This document shows, piece after piece, positions 12,839 to 25,949 of a DNA stretch of 64,000 nucleotides (positions are counted from its first letter, which is position 1; the number at the start of each line of letters is the position of its first letter). The notes under the pieces were generated by a model that was not told the DNA's origin, did no database searches, and saw nothing but the letters and a program-made list of their open reading frames with translations. This DNA comes from Bugula neritina (taxonomy: Eukaryota; Bryozoa; Gymnolaemata; Cheilostomatida; Bugulidae): contig OZ037770.1 of NCBI GenBank assembly GCA_964035545.1, positions 13,910,642-13,974,641 of the forward strand, written 5' to 3'. The translations under genes were made by a program, and so were the position numbers.

Positions 12839-14550
12839 CAGGGGTGTCCAACCTTTTCAGACCGAGGGCCAGTCTGCAAGTTTTAGCTTGGGCCGAGGGC
12901 CGCAAAATTTTTTCTGTTTTTAAAATCAATTTTCAAGATTCATTAAACATCTGCAGGCTATATGTATTATAATTATAAGCAATGGCTAGGCTTTGCATGT
13001 TTATTAAAATTATAATATATTTAAATAGATATATATATTACTTACGTGTGTGTATGTGCATATATATGCATTTAATTAAAATAGGTAAACAAGAAACATT
13101 TCATTTTTATTACTTAAATAATCAATAATTATATATGCATTTATGTTTGTGCATAAAAAATTATACATATATACATACAAAGTATATATTCATGATTGCA
13201 CATGCAAATTTAAACAAGATGCGCCAGTGCTAAAAGTCTGTACTAATACCGGTATAGTTGTATTTTACAACCATCAGTGAGACAGTTGTGAGTACACAGT
13301 AAGTACTGTTTGCCTTGAACAATTCTGTTAATATCTAGTTTTGTATCAGAACATGCAACCCTTAGTTGCTGGACTATGTGCTGATTAGTGAGTGAAATGT
13401 AGTATCTATTTTTGTGTATTTCATTTGACTGAAAATTGAAAGTTCAAAGTTCAAACCTTCAAGCTGTCTCAGTGCAGTGCAGCATCTAACAAGCAGTCAA
13501 AGGTCAAGATGATTACAACTCCCAAATCATTTCAGTACATACTCGCACAAAATTCATTATAAAACAAAATTGTTTAAGCATCTAACCTTAAAACAGTATG
13601 TAAATGAAAACGAACATATACACAATAATACTTTAGTACTGCATAAGTGAAGTGTGTCAGGGATTCTTCAATTACTTATCTTTCACAATACAATCAATAA
13701 AAATGAGATCTTAGCTATATTTTCAAAAAGGTCTTGTCTCTATATGGCCAGTCCTGATTAAATGTCTTTAAAATATCTGTCTGCACAGAATAGCTAAGGG
13801 CAACTTTTTAGCTGCAACTGCCTTGCTGAGGTTTGCATTGTAACTGTGTAAAAATTCAGTACCAGTAAAAACAATCTCATTTGATTGTAGGCTACTAGAA
13901 TTAAAATAAAAAAACTATGTTGTGAATCTTATTTTTCCCAGTGCAACTTTTTTGGAATTTTTTCATTCTTTTGCAAAGTTATAGAAAAAAACTGCACATT
14001 TTTGGCTAACTTTGCCTCAAAAGTTGATTTTTTTTAGTACCAATAAACAATCTTAGCAGGAAAACATGATATCTGAATAAAAAAGCAATGACTTTTAGAT
14101 TTAATATAAATTGTGGATTTATTTATACACTGGAAATGGTATATTTCTTTTTCACTAGTAAGCACTGTGCATAACTTCACACTTCAGTGAACGCGTAGAG
14201 ATGAGCATATTATAATGTTATAGGCGTCTACATTGCTATAAGTCACAGGCTTGCTAGCTAACAGACTATAATGACTAGCTTGCTGTTATTGGTTGTAGTT
14301 TGATCTCAGGCTAAACAATGACAAGTAGGCAACACGCATGCCACCCACAGAACAATATTGTAAAAGAACTTAAACTACATTTTAATAGAAATTCATAGTG
14401 GGATGCTCTCAACTATCCTATGTGCTGCTGTTTCAGGCTAGTTAGCAAATTTGATCAACAAAAATTTGTAACTTGCTATACCTTGGGGGGCCACACAAAT
14501 ATAGCTGGAGGGCCGGATCCGGCCCGCGGGCCGCCTGTTGGACAGCCCTG
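12839..14550. mobile_element. Non-autonomous hAT-type DNA transposon, full copy 1
   Basis: 1712-bp element. The left end is CAGGGGTGTCCAACC and the right end is the inverted form of CAGGGCTGTCCAACA, giving short terminal inverted repeats of the hAT (Charlie-like) type. It is flanked by a perfect 8-bp duplication, TATTATAA, at 12831-12838 and 14551-14558, which fits hAT integration. GC-rich subterminal stretches (GAGGGCC and a CCGGATCCGGCC-like palindrome) contrast with a very AT-rich interior. There is no transposase reading frame, so mobilisation would need an enzyme supplied elsewhere. A closely similar copy lies at 22326-24052. Confidence 0.93.
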
Positions 14551-14558
14551 TATTATAA

Positions 14559-16170
14559 CTTATCCTCGTTTGTTCCCAAATATGCAATGATGTAACTAGT
14601 TAAACGGAACAGAAACTATTCTGCTATTTGCTATTATAAAAAAACTATGACATGTAATGATACTAACCTTCAATAGCTTTCACATTTTTTTTGTTTTTTA
14701 GTGAAAATCATGGCCATGCTGAAACATAAAATTTGCTGTGCCACCTTTAATAAATGGAATACATTTTAGATAGAACAGTTTCTTCCCTTTCAAGTTAAAT
14801 GTTTCTATACACAAAATCACAAAACATTAAATGCAGTGTAAGGTTGACTGAATAGCAATATTAAGACCTGTAGTTGAAAGATTGATTGATGAAAAATTAT
14901 AGCCCCTTTAGCATAAACTAAAAAGGATGGGCACAATAAAATTAAAATATAAATTATAAATATAGGCTAAATGTATAAATATTTAATATATAGATGAATC
15001 GTGGGACAGCTTAAAAATGATGTATATATGTATAGTTTAACTTAAATTCAAAAACAAATTTAATTTTACTCATCACCACCAGTACCACACTTTATTTTTC
15101 TGCTAATTATAGTTTCTGTGCCAAATTATAGAGCAAGAGCAAGAGCTTGCATATAGCTACATAAAGCTAACAGTTGTAGCTATTTCTATACTATCAACTC
15201 TAATGCTACATTACTTGCATGAATTATGTTTTATTGGAAAAGAGGAGCTGAGGGTTGATGGTATAAAAGCTAAGTTTTATTCTATAAGCCCCTGGATCAT
15301 GTAAGACTACATGAATATTTTTATATTACATTGGTTAAATGGTTTATTAAAGCAAAGTATGTGATAATTTACTCGATTTTCTGAGAACAATGATCAATGC
15401 TATTTTTGTTTTAGTACATTTTTAATTATATTTAACAGGAATCAGCTTTTCAGGTGCATGATCATACTGAAGTGTGTTAATTATAACTGTAAACAAACTT
15501 TTTGGAATTCAAGTTGCTTTTTGTTTTCTAACTTATAATGTGTGTATTTATGTACATATACCAACATATATAGGTAAATTGGATTAAATTTTACTTCCAG
15601 TGATATTTGTTGCCAAAACTGAAAAGTTAAGAATTGAGGCTAGCTTGTGAGTTAAAGTATATCTGAGTGTTCAATTGCCTTTTACCTTCTCTCATGCCTA
15701 CAAGTTGTCAGTAGCTGAGGCTAAATATACCACACGCCCTACTGGTTGGGAAGCTTGTTTTCCCCCTATAAAGCATTCCATACTATGGATTTCAAACTAA
15801 TCTTAACCCAACCACCATGTTTTTTTATCTTATGTTTTGACATGTAATGGTGATTTTATTCATGATAATATAATATAATTTAGGATTGGTATTTACCAGC
15901 ACAATAATAATCTAATCTAAAAATTAAATTATGTAGATAGGAAGTTAATTTTTATTATAAGTTGGTGGTCATTACTTGCAATGGTAAAATGTTAAGTTGT
16001 TTAATTCTTTACCACTTATAAAACATACATGTAGATGTTACCTGTATATTTTACATATTATTTATTCATATTTCCTGAATATATTAAATCTTCATATTAT
16101 ATCTGCAGATATTACATATTCATACTATACCTGCAGATTACATCTTATTATATATTCATATTATTTGCAG
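14559..16170. other. Intergenic stretch without recognised gene
   Basis: AT-rich sequence between the hAT element and the orphan exon candidate. I see no coding exon, RNA gene or clear repeat. Confidence 0.4.
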
Positions 16171-16356
16171 ATATTACCTTTCACAACCAACCAATCCCCA
16201 TCCCAGTTACAACCGAGGCAGAATCAAATTCTGAAGATCGTTGACCCTGAAACTAATTCAGTTATAAACAAAAATGACTTCAGAGAAAATCAACCTTCTC
16301 GGTCATCTTTCACCAGTTTGTATTACTACCCACAGTTTAGCTTAGACCAGCTAGCT
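16171..16356 (+). CDS. Orphan exon candidate, 62 codons
   Basis: A 186-nt open stretch bounded by a good acceptor (TTATTTGCAG ending at 16170) and a consensus donor (GTAAGT from 16357), phase 0 at both ends. Base composition is visibly less AT-biased than its surroundings. The peptide is Ser/Gln/Asn-rich and includes QILKIVDPETNSVI, which faintly recalls the Lys-Ile-x-x-Asp-Pro segment in N-terminal regions of some eIF4G proteins. No neighbouring exons were found on this strand before the FMO cluster, so it may belong to a gene with very long introns, be a relic, or be chance. Function is not assigned. Confidence 0.4.
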
Positions 16357-17768
16357 GTAAGTTGGTAATCCCCCCAACATATGTTCATAAAACCTCAGTC
16401 TAATAGTTTAATTATGTAGATATACTCTGATTTTATTAAAACAACTTATCCATTGCATAATCTGTAATAAACATTGATATTCTATGCTGTGAATTTTGCT
16501 TACATATTTTGTTATATTGAGTCTAAAATAGATTAGAATGAAAGAGTTGGAAACTATAAATCATTATCTACAAGGCCCATGGTGCAATAGCTATGCTATT
16601 ATCTCACCACACCTACCAACTGTTGAAAGGAATATGTTTAGTGATAAAGCCAGTTCTAATATAGTTTGAGGTTTTCAGCCTGCATATTAGAAATTAGAAC
16701 AAGATGTGTGAATTACACAAAACCTGATATTAAACCATGTAAAACAACTGACAGCAGCTTGTATGTTGTATCTTATAATAGGATTTGTTACATCAACCTA
16801 AAAGCACCATCAATCCCATGCTAAAGTATAGTCCTATGTTTATAATGCTATATACTAAACGATATTGACACTTTATACAGGAGAGTTCTAGAAAAGTTAG
16901 GATCCAGTCACTCTCTAAGCTTATTCTACAGATCACTGCTTATTCCTGACTACAATACATTGTAGAGTCGAGAAGAGATTGGTGCACGCTGAGCTAAAAG
17001 TGGTTCAGTCTAGTCTACATTTCTTTCGTCTGATAAAAACATGCAGGAGTTTATGCCAAATGTAAGTGTTTATTTTAATACACTTACATTGCTTAGTTTC
17101 TAATTTTCTTTATATTTTATATGAGTTCTTTGAGCAAAATGTCATGACTAAATGTATAATTAATCTAACTACAAAACATCACCAGCTTCCTCTTACCATA
17201 TTCTCTGTATGAACCATTAACATGACGCATGCTCAAACTGAAGTCTTGCTCTAATCTTAAAATAGTTTGAGATTGCTTTTGTCACAGCTTGTTACTTTCT
17301 CAGAGTGGTGCACCCTTTGTAGTACGAAATAAACATTTAAGATAAATAGTATATTCAGTCACATTTACAAAACAACTGTGTTGCATACGATTTATAGTAT
17401 TTTCATAAATACGCTACACAACCTCCGTAATTTATTTAATCGAAACAGCGTTATATATTATATGCACACATGTAACTTATAAACACATATATCAATATAT
17501 TATTATACATATTATTATTACTTGTTCTATATATAATCGAACAGTGCAGCTGATTTATGTCTGATGTTTGAAGCAGTTCACGTTTTATCCCATTGCTGCC
17601 GTTTCAACTTTCGATGACTTACTAACTAAACTTGCAAAAGCAATAACTGAATAATTCAGCTTCATCAAGGAACTGCCTACTGAATTTTTAGACTGAGTTC
17701 AACTTGTTTAAAAGTCAAAGATTAGATAAGCCGAATGGTGCAATTACTAAATTGTATTTTATTACCAT
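16357..17768. other. Intergenic stretch before FMO-A 3' end
   Basis: AT-rich with no recognised exon. It holds the 3' flank of FMO-A; a minus-strand AATAAA overlaps 17758-17763, immediately past the FMO-A stop codon. Confidence 0.4.
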
Positions 17769-20700
17769 TTAAAGATCAGAGAAAGCTTCATCTTCATAAA
17801 TAATTTCAAAATTTTCCTCGTCAACGAGTCGATAAATTGAACTTTTGAACTTGAGGAAATTTGTCTTAGCAGTTATGGAAGCTCTCTTGTAGAGCTTCTC
17901 CGTAACAACCCTTCCGGGCTTCTGACGACCACTTTGCTCCATGATTGTGTCTGCGTACTCAAACTGAGTCATAATAACAATATGGAAATCTTTGGGTCTT
18001 AGACCAGGATCTGTGACATACTTCTTATATCTCTCCTCATATTCCTTTTGCATTTCCTAAATTAAAAAAAGACATGCTGCACTATGATGTAAATATGTAG
18101 CTACAAGCCTACACAAATTTTAAGATTATTATAACATCTGTTTTCAAAAACAATTTTAAAATCTTAGTCCATTGGTGCAATGCATTCTTGGTAAAATATT
18201 TTTATAAGAAATTAAAAATGGCTATGTTGAAGGACGAAGAAATGCAGTACAAATTAAAAGGGCAGTCTGCCAGGCAAAGTGGCTGCAGAATACTAACTTA
18301 TAAGTATTTCATTTCTTCTTATTGTTTGAAAAGATATATAACTCAAGTAGGCCCTGACAGTTTTTTGGGTGTCTAATGACACGTTCAGGGCAGGTAATTG
18401 ATGACCAAGACTATGTAATTTAATAAGATAACCTTTCTCCAAATTCATAACACAATACAATAAGCTATTTCAGGTTTTTGAGAGCTAAAAAGATATTATT
18501 GTCATACTTGATATACATACTTACAAACAGCTGTATTTCTAAAAGCATGCTTAGGTTTAGAACTTAGGCTGAGACTTGGAACTCAAGCTAAAGTTTATAA
18601 CTAAAGCTAAGGTGCAGAATTGAAGCCAAGACTTACAGTTTATATTTTTTATTGAACTTAATGACAAACCTTTCAAAGTTTTTTTAAACTTGACTTTTTA
18701 ATGCCGAGTAAAACCAACTTGAATGATTACTCACTTCTTTACCGACAGCAGGAATTCTCTCAGTTATGAAGGCCGTTGCAAGGTCAGCCTGCATGCTAAA
18801 CTCTCTAAAAGGCATGCTATGTTTGTTAAGTCCAATATAGTAGAGACTCGGGTGTTCTATGTCAACCATCATTCTGTAGATGTTGGTCACATGATCATCT
18901 TTTACAACTGGTCTACAGTTTTCACTCAGGAAGGAGAAATCATATCTGAAATTATGATGCTGATTTTATTAGTAAATTATATATTAATATTCATTTAAGC
19001 AAGCTGTCTTTCTATGTTTGCGAAGCTAGTATATGATGAATACTTACATGTTCAACATGAAAAATGTGAAATAATGTAATGGAAAGCTGCTATCTGCCAG
19101 ATATATGCCAGTTTAGAAAGGGATAGAGAAAAAATAGATAATAAGGAAAAAGTTTGCACTTTAAATTTTTTTTAGCAAGCTACAAGATTACCCACTATAA
19201 GAGACTGAATAAGACTTTTTAAACAAAGAACAATTTTGTAGGTTTAGTGAAAGCAATTTTTACTAAACTTTGAAAATTATGTAAGGCACTACAGAAACAT
19301 TTGATACTAGAATTACAAAAATAATTTGATCAACAACTAAAGCCATTTAGAAAGAGAAAGTTTAAAAGTACATGTAAAAGTACTTATACCACCTTTATTG
19401 TCTTTGTTTCACTGCTGGCAAGTTTAAGTACATTTATAAAAATAATCACAAGTTACCTGTATCCAGTTGCCAGGAGAATGATATCAGCTTGTACAACTCT
19501 ACCATCAGTAAGTATGATGTCATCACCATCTAGTCTGGCCACGTCTGCAACATATTCTACATTTTCTAGAACGGGGAATTCGAATATCTCGTTGTGATGA
19601 CTCAAATATATCTACAATGTAAGTAAAAAGCATGGCTTTACAAAACCACAAACAATATTATAATAAGCTCCTGTCTAAATTAGGCTATTGACTACTTTTA
19701 TTATGAACTTTTGTCCAGAAATTTACAAGCATTCCTCTGCTGTAAATGTTACAGCGCATGTAGTCGCACAGAAACTTAGTGACGTGAGATCAGCTTGAAG
19801 AATTAACAATTAGCTGTTACAGTTGTTAATAAATTCTACCTTCTTGGCCACAGTATGAATTTCTGTAAGAATATCTATTCCTGAAAGACCTCCCCCAACT
19901 ATGACCACTGTCTTCCCAACATAATGAAGAGGGCTTTGAAAATAACTACTGTGAATCATCTCCCCTGTATATGTCTGCATGCCTTCAATTTCAGGGATAT
20001 GCACTTTTGATTCATGTCTAAAGTAATAACAATATTCAAATTAACAAATTAGAAATAGTCGATGAGATGAAAAAGGTGTATTGGGATGGTTACATAATCA
20101 ATAAGAACAAGACAGAAAGAAGTTATAGACATTATCCATCAACTTCTATTCTAGCTCAGGTTCTGCATGGGGGCAGATGACTCCTAAGATTGCAAATTGA
20201 CACACTTTATGAAATTTAAAAGATAATTTAGTTTTAGTGAGATTGCAAATGGATTCATCAATTATAAATCAAGGTGAGAAATTACCATTTTTGTGAACTT
20301 TATGCCTTTAAAATGTGATAAAGGTAAAATATTCATGTTGCCCTTATAATACTCATGGGATAAGATGTCTTAAAAATAAAAGCTTTATTTTATAAAAGTT
20401 AAAAACCTGCAAAATTAAAACATGAAATTATGTGAAGCTCATACATTGACATGAAATACCAGTAAAAATACTGATAAGAATGTAAAGGTATTTATATTCA
20501 TTCATATGCTGGTATGCAAAGAAATTTATATTAATCTACTAATACTACTAATATTACATTATTTAACTATATATACCCGGTTGCTACTAGAACAGCATCA
20601 CACTTCTTGTTAGTAACAGCTCCAGTTTCTTCATTTCTCACCATTACATTCCATTTCTCTACTTCGTTCACAGACGAGAATATGTCTACATTCAGTACTG

Positions 20701-23700
20701 TGTGGCGGAACTGAAAATGAGATACAATGGCTCCTATGTTGAGTTTATGATGTATTATATTATAATTGAACACATCAGTTGAGTTAAACAAATTCTAATA
20801 TTAGATTAATAAACCACTATGCATTATGATATCATAGAGTTTATACACTGGAAATGGTATATTTCTTTTCGAGTAGTAAGCACTGTGCATCACTTCACAC
20901 TTCAGTGAACGCGTCGAGATGAGCATAATATTATAATATAGGCGTCTACAATCTACATTACTATAAGTTACAGGCTTGCTAGCTAACAGGCTATAATGAC
21001 TAGGTTGCTGTTATTGGTTGTAGTTTGATCTCAGGCTAAACAATGACAAGTAGGCAATACGCATGCCACCCACAGAACAATATTGTACAAGAACTTAAAC
21101 TACATTTTAATAGAAATTCTTAGTTGGATGCTTTCAACTATCCTATGTGTTGCTGTTTCAGGCTAGTTAGCAAATTTGATGGACAAAAATTTGTAACTTG
21201 CTACACCTTGGGGGGGGCACACAAATATAGATGGAGGGCCGTCATAGACGAATTATAATGGTGTTACTTTGAGTTCATCTAGTTATTTATAGCAAACTGT
21301 AATAAGTGGTTTCTCTTTGTTATAAAACTTAACTAAATTTTCAAGAAATTACATGAATTATCTTTGAAATACTTTCATGATTTTGTAAATGCAATAGTTG
21401 GGTTGCTATTGTATACTTAACATTGTTTACGTATATTTAAACAGGGTTGTGTAAACGCAAAGATAAAGTAACCACTTACAAAGTTGAGCTTTCAATCAGG
21501 AATTAAAAATTCTTTTATGAAACGTTATGTTTACTATTAAAGAACAGTTACAATAAGAAAAAAAAGCAATATTTGTAATTTTTTTTGCATATTTTACAGT
21601 GCATACTAAGTGCATTATACCTATTTAATATCACATGGTTTTATTTGTATTACATATTATATAATATGACAAGAAATATATATTACATATTTGCTTCGTA
21701 ACACTTCATTTCCATTGCTTCAAGTTATTCGAATGAATGCTTGAGCAGATAGACTTGGCATGCTACGTTTCTAATATAGAACAAAGGTTTTTTTCAGTTT
21801 CTCCATTACTGTAGGTACCTAACTTGATATGATACCTTTATGAAGTCGTAGAGCTGGAAATGTCTAGCAAAGTTTTCTAGATAGTCCAATATCATATACT
21901 GTGGCAGAAACGACTCTTTTATTTCTGGAGATAGAGGAAAGTCTGGGTGGGCTAACATGTCTTTCGTATTGTTTGTCCTAGACAAGGAGACAAGCTTATA
22001 ATTTGATATTGCAATGCTGGAATTCCCCATTAGCCCCAATAGTGTAAAGGCTAGCACGCAAAGTTGCAATACCAGAGGGAATTGCCGGCAGAGGAAAGGT
22101 TTCGGTAGATGTTACAGCAAGCTGTTGACTTTGTTACTTTCACCAATTCATCCAAGTTTGACTTTGTAGGGTGCAAACCTGCAGATTTCCGATTAACTTA
22201 GGCTATATTATCATATAGACTTAGGCTATACCAATGAACTAAAACTTTTTTATTATAGTTCAATGGGCTATCTGCTATATTTTACGGATACCTAACTTTT
22301 CATACTATGATACTATACTCTAAAACAGGGGTGTCCAACCTTTTCAGACCGAGGGCCAGTCTGCAAGTTTTAGCTTGGGCTGAGGGCCACAAAATTTTTT
22401 CTGTTTTTAAAATCAATTTTCAAGATTCATTAAACATCTGCAGGCTATATGTATTATAATTATAAGCGATGGCTAGGCTTTGCATGTTTATTAAAACCAT
22501 AACATATTTAAATAGATATATATTACTTACGTGTGTGTATGTGCATATATATGCATTTAATTAAAATAGGTAAACAAGAAACATTTCATTTTTATTACTT
22601 AAATAATCAATAATTATATATGCATTTATGTTTGTGCATAAAAAATTATACATATATACATACAAAGTATATATTCATGATTGTACATGCAAATTTAAAC
22701 AATATGCGCCAGTGCTAAGAGTCTGTACTCATACTGGTATAGTTGTATTTTACAACCATCAGTGAGACACTTGTGAGTACACATGCAGTGAGTACTGTTT
22801 GCCTTGAACAATTCTGTTAATATCTAGTTTCGTATCAGAACATGCAACCCTTAGGTGCTGGACTAAGTGCTGATTAGTGAGTGAAGTGTAGTATCTATTT
22901 TTGTGTATTTCATTTGACTGAAAATTGAAAGTTCAAACCTTCAAGCCGTCTCAGTGCAGTGCAGTGCAGCATCTAACAAGCAATCAAAGGTCAAAGGTCA
23001 ATGCTATTACAAATCCCAAATCATTTCAGTACATACTCGCACAAAATTCATTATAAAACGAAATTGTTTAGGCATCTATAAACCTTAAAACAGTATGTAA
23101 ATGAAACCGAAAATATACACAATAATATTTTAGTACTGCATAAGTGAAGTGTGTCAAGGATTCTTCAATTACTTATCTTTCACAATACAATCAATAAAAA
23201 TGAGATCTTAGTTATACTTTCAAAAAAGTCTTGTCTCTATATATGGCCAGTCCTGATTAAATGTCTTTAAAATATCTGTCTGCACAGAATAGTTACAGGT
23301 AACTTTTTAGCTGCAACTGCCTTGCTGAGGTTTGCATTGTAACTGTGTAAAAATTCAGTACCATTAAAAACAATCTCATTTGATTGTAGGCTACTAGAAT
23401 TAAAATTTAAAAACTATGTTGTGAATCTTATTTTTCCCAGTGCAACTTTTGTGGAATTTTTTCATTCTTTTGCAAAGTTATAGAAAAAAAACTGCACATT
23501 TTTGGCTAATTTTGCCTCAAAAGTTGATTTTTTTTAGTACCAATGAAATATCTTAGCAGGAAAACATGATATCTGAATGAAAAAGCAATGACTATTAGAT
23601 TTTATATAAATTGTGGATTTATATACTGGAAATGGTATATTTCTTTTTAAGTAGTAAGCACTGTGCATCACTTCACGCTTCAGTGAACGCGTAGAGATGA

Positions 23701-24429
23701 GCATAATATTATAATATTATAATAGGCGTCTACATTACTATAAATCACAGGCTTGCTAGCTAACAGACTATAATGACTAGCTTGCTGTTATTGGTTGTAG
23801 TTTGATCTCAGGGTAAACAATGACAAGTAGGCAACACGCATGCCACCCACAGAACAATATTGTAGAAGAACTTAAACTACATTTTAATAGAAATTCTTAG
23901 TGGGATGCTCTCAACTATCCTATGTGCTGCTGTTTCAGGCTAGTTAGCAAACTTGATAAACAAAAATTTGTAACTTGCTATACCTTGGGGGGCCACACAA
24001 ATATAGCTGGAGGGCCGAATCCGGCCCCCGGGCCGCCTGTTGGACAGCCCTGCTCTAAAACTAGGCTATTGCTAACTAACTGTAACTCTACACTTATAAT
24101 AAGTATAAAAGTATACAATTTATATAAGTTTAGGTTTAGCTACTATAGAAGGTGCTTAGCGTGTACCACTCATGTATGATCTTCAAATTCGAGTCCAGGA
24201 GATGATAATTCAAAGTAAAAATAAGGCAGGACTTATAGTTTCACATACATGCTTACCTTAACGTGTCGTACATAGGTGTATGTTTATACGGATCTCTATT
24301 CACCCAGATACCTCCAACTCTGTCACTAATCTCGTAGGCTGTGATATTCAGCTCATCCTTGTACTCACTGAGTGACTTGATAGTGGCCAGGCCAGCTGGT
24401 CCGGCCCCAATAACTACTACTTCTTTCAT
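17769..24429 (-). CDS. Flavin-containing monooxygenase FMO-A, 7 exons, 426 aa
   Basis: NADPH- and FAD-dependent monooxygenase that oxygenates nucleophilic N or S atoms of small molecules. Exons in transcript order: 24257-24429, 21836-21977, 20577-20710, 19840-20017, 19457-19611, 18735-18945, 17769-18056 (lengths 173, 142, 134, 178, 155, 211, 288). All are GT-AG and in phase. Start MKEVVVIGAGPAG gives the FAD GxGxxG at residues 8-13, followed by DRVGGIW. The FMO signature FxGxxxHxxx[YF] is at 166-176 but opens with Tyr instead of Phe (YTGEMIHSSYF). The NADPH motif GGGLSG is at 191-196 and LATGY at 256-260. Length matches short invertebrate and yeast FMOs, without the C-terminal membrane tail of vertebrate FMOs. 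Intron 1 holds a full hAT copy and intron 2 an hAT fragment. It is the downstream-most of three tandem copies. Substrate unknown. Confidence 0.92.
20838..21242. mobile_element. hAT element internal fragment (no termini)
   Basis: Begins at TTTATACACTGGAAATGGTA and ends at TGGAGGGCCG, matching roughly the last 400 bp of the full hAT copies (for example 14118 onward in copy 1). The GC-rich right terminus and the whole left part are missing, so no terminal inverted repeat or target duplication remains. It lies in FMO-A intron 2, about 1.1 kb from the full copy in intron 1. Confidence 0.88.
22326..24052. mobile_element. Non-autonomous hAT-type DNA transposon, full copy 2
   Basis: 1727-bp element in FMO-A intron 1, very similar along its whole length to the copy at 12839-14550 and in the same orientation. 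It has the same CAGGGGTGTCCAACC left end and GTTGGACAGCCCTG right end. It is flanked by a perfect 8-bp duplication CTCTAAAA at 22318-22325 and 24053-24060, different from the copy 1 duplication, so the two are independent insertions. There is no transposase frame. Small indels in a short CAGTG repeat and in AT tracts separate the copies. Confidence 0.93.
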
Positions 24430-25949
24430 GGTTTAAGTTGAACGGTTATGGCTGAATACTGAATGAAGAGTACACTGCTATATCAGTAGGAAGTTGTCAA
24501 CGAATGATTACTGAATTACAGCGATTTTTTAGCTCTATGCTTCAATAAAGAGTTCAGTGACGCTAAAAGGTAATGCATGGCTGCACCGATGGTATGTAAC
24601 ACAATCCTTTGTTAACCCGGTGGTAAAAGACATAAGCACTAGCTTATGCAGGAGAACACAACCTACCAACATTTCTTTAACTGGTATCAATAAGTGCATA
24701 CAACTGGTTTAAGCTTTCCCCTATGCAAAAATAGAAAATAAATTAGTTAGCTAATATTTGATTCGTTTATACAAATATTTATAGTTTCTACAAAAACTAC
24801 TTTTTAGTAAACAACTACTGCATGGTAAGCTTGAAAAAGCATGAGATAAGTGATGGAATCAACTAATATTCTCCTGAATTGACAAAAGCAAGTTATATGT
24901 GAAATTATTCTGCAAAATATTATGTGTTCTAAAATATATTTAAATGTGTAAAATACGGTGAATTTGAAGGAAAAAATAAAAATACATTGGTTTGCTCAAT
25001 TTCGCTTCAAAACTATCCATTAACTAATTGCGGTGTTCAATCACTAATTACACGATTCAAATAACTACAAACAATATCTGCATGATCTAGTTTTGGAAAT
25101 ATCTTAAACAAAACTCACAAAAACCGTGTGCCATCAAAGAAATTTAGGCTGATGTGGCCAACTTAAATCACTTTTCCCCATACATTTAGCCATTCAAATT
25201 AAACCCATGCAAGGAAATTCAATCTGAGTATCTAATGAGCACATTAGTAATATTATATTATATGACCTTCAACTATATTTTTCCAGCTGTAGTGCACATG
25301 TACTCAATAACATTTCTAGAATACATCTCATAATAGCTAACTAATAACACTCAGTTGCAGTTTGCTGTTCCCTTTGTTCTTATAAAACTATATTAGTGAG
25401 GGTAGCATAATATAATATAATAATGTACTGCATTTTTATAGAAAAAATGCCAAGCACATTTGCTACAAAATGTGAATTTATTATTATATCGATATAATAT
25501 ATTTTTCCCTAATCTTCACAACAATCAAGTTATTAAATTTTTCATAAATCTTGACTATATATATTTTTTTAAGTAAAACAAATTACATTTCCTAATGTAT
25601 TGTAAAATATATATTTTTACTCACAATAAAATCTACTGCAAAAAAAATTTAGCGTAGGCATATACAAATAAATTCATACCTAATTAAAGAAACAGCAATT
25701 TCTTTTGGGGTGATAAAATCTGTTGACAGGTTATTGCTTAGACTCGCTAAGCAGTTGGAAAAAAGTAGGATGCAAAAAAATTATTATAAATTGTTTGACC
25801 AAATTGTGAAATTGCAGTCCTGAATTAGAAAGATATATTATTAACATTGTTGTTTTGTCTAATTTGAGACAAGCCAACATAGTTTACTTGCAAATTTCAA
25901 AGGTTTCAGTTTGGAAAACCACCATTAAGCAATTGAATACTGGCTCTAT
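24430..25949. other. Intergenic region between FMO-B 3' end and FMO-A start
   Basis: About 1.5 kb of AT-rich sequence upstream of FMO-A. It should hold the FMO-A promoter and the FMO-B 3' flank. I recognise no exon or repeat. Confidence 0.45.

Noticed and set aside
21998-22080. tRNA-like relic (GCCCCAATAGTGTAAAGGCTAGCACG) in FMO-A intron 1
   Set aside because: Only an A-box-like segment is visible and no B box follows at tRNA spacing. It is too weak to list as a feature.
23922-24179. 85-residue open frame at the end of hAT copy 2
   Set aside because: It spans the transposon terminus and flanking DNA, has no recognisable transposase similarity, and is not conserved in copy 1.
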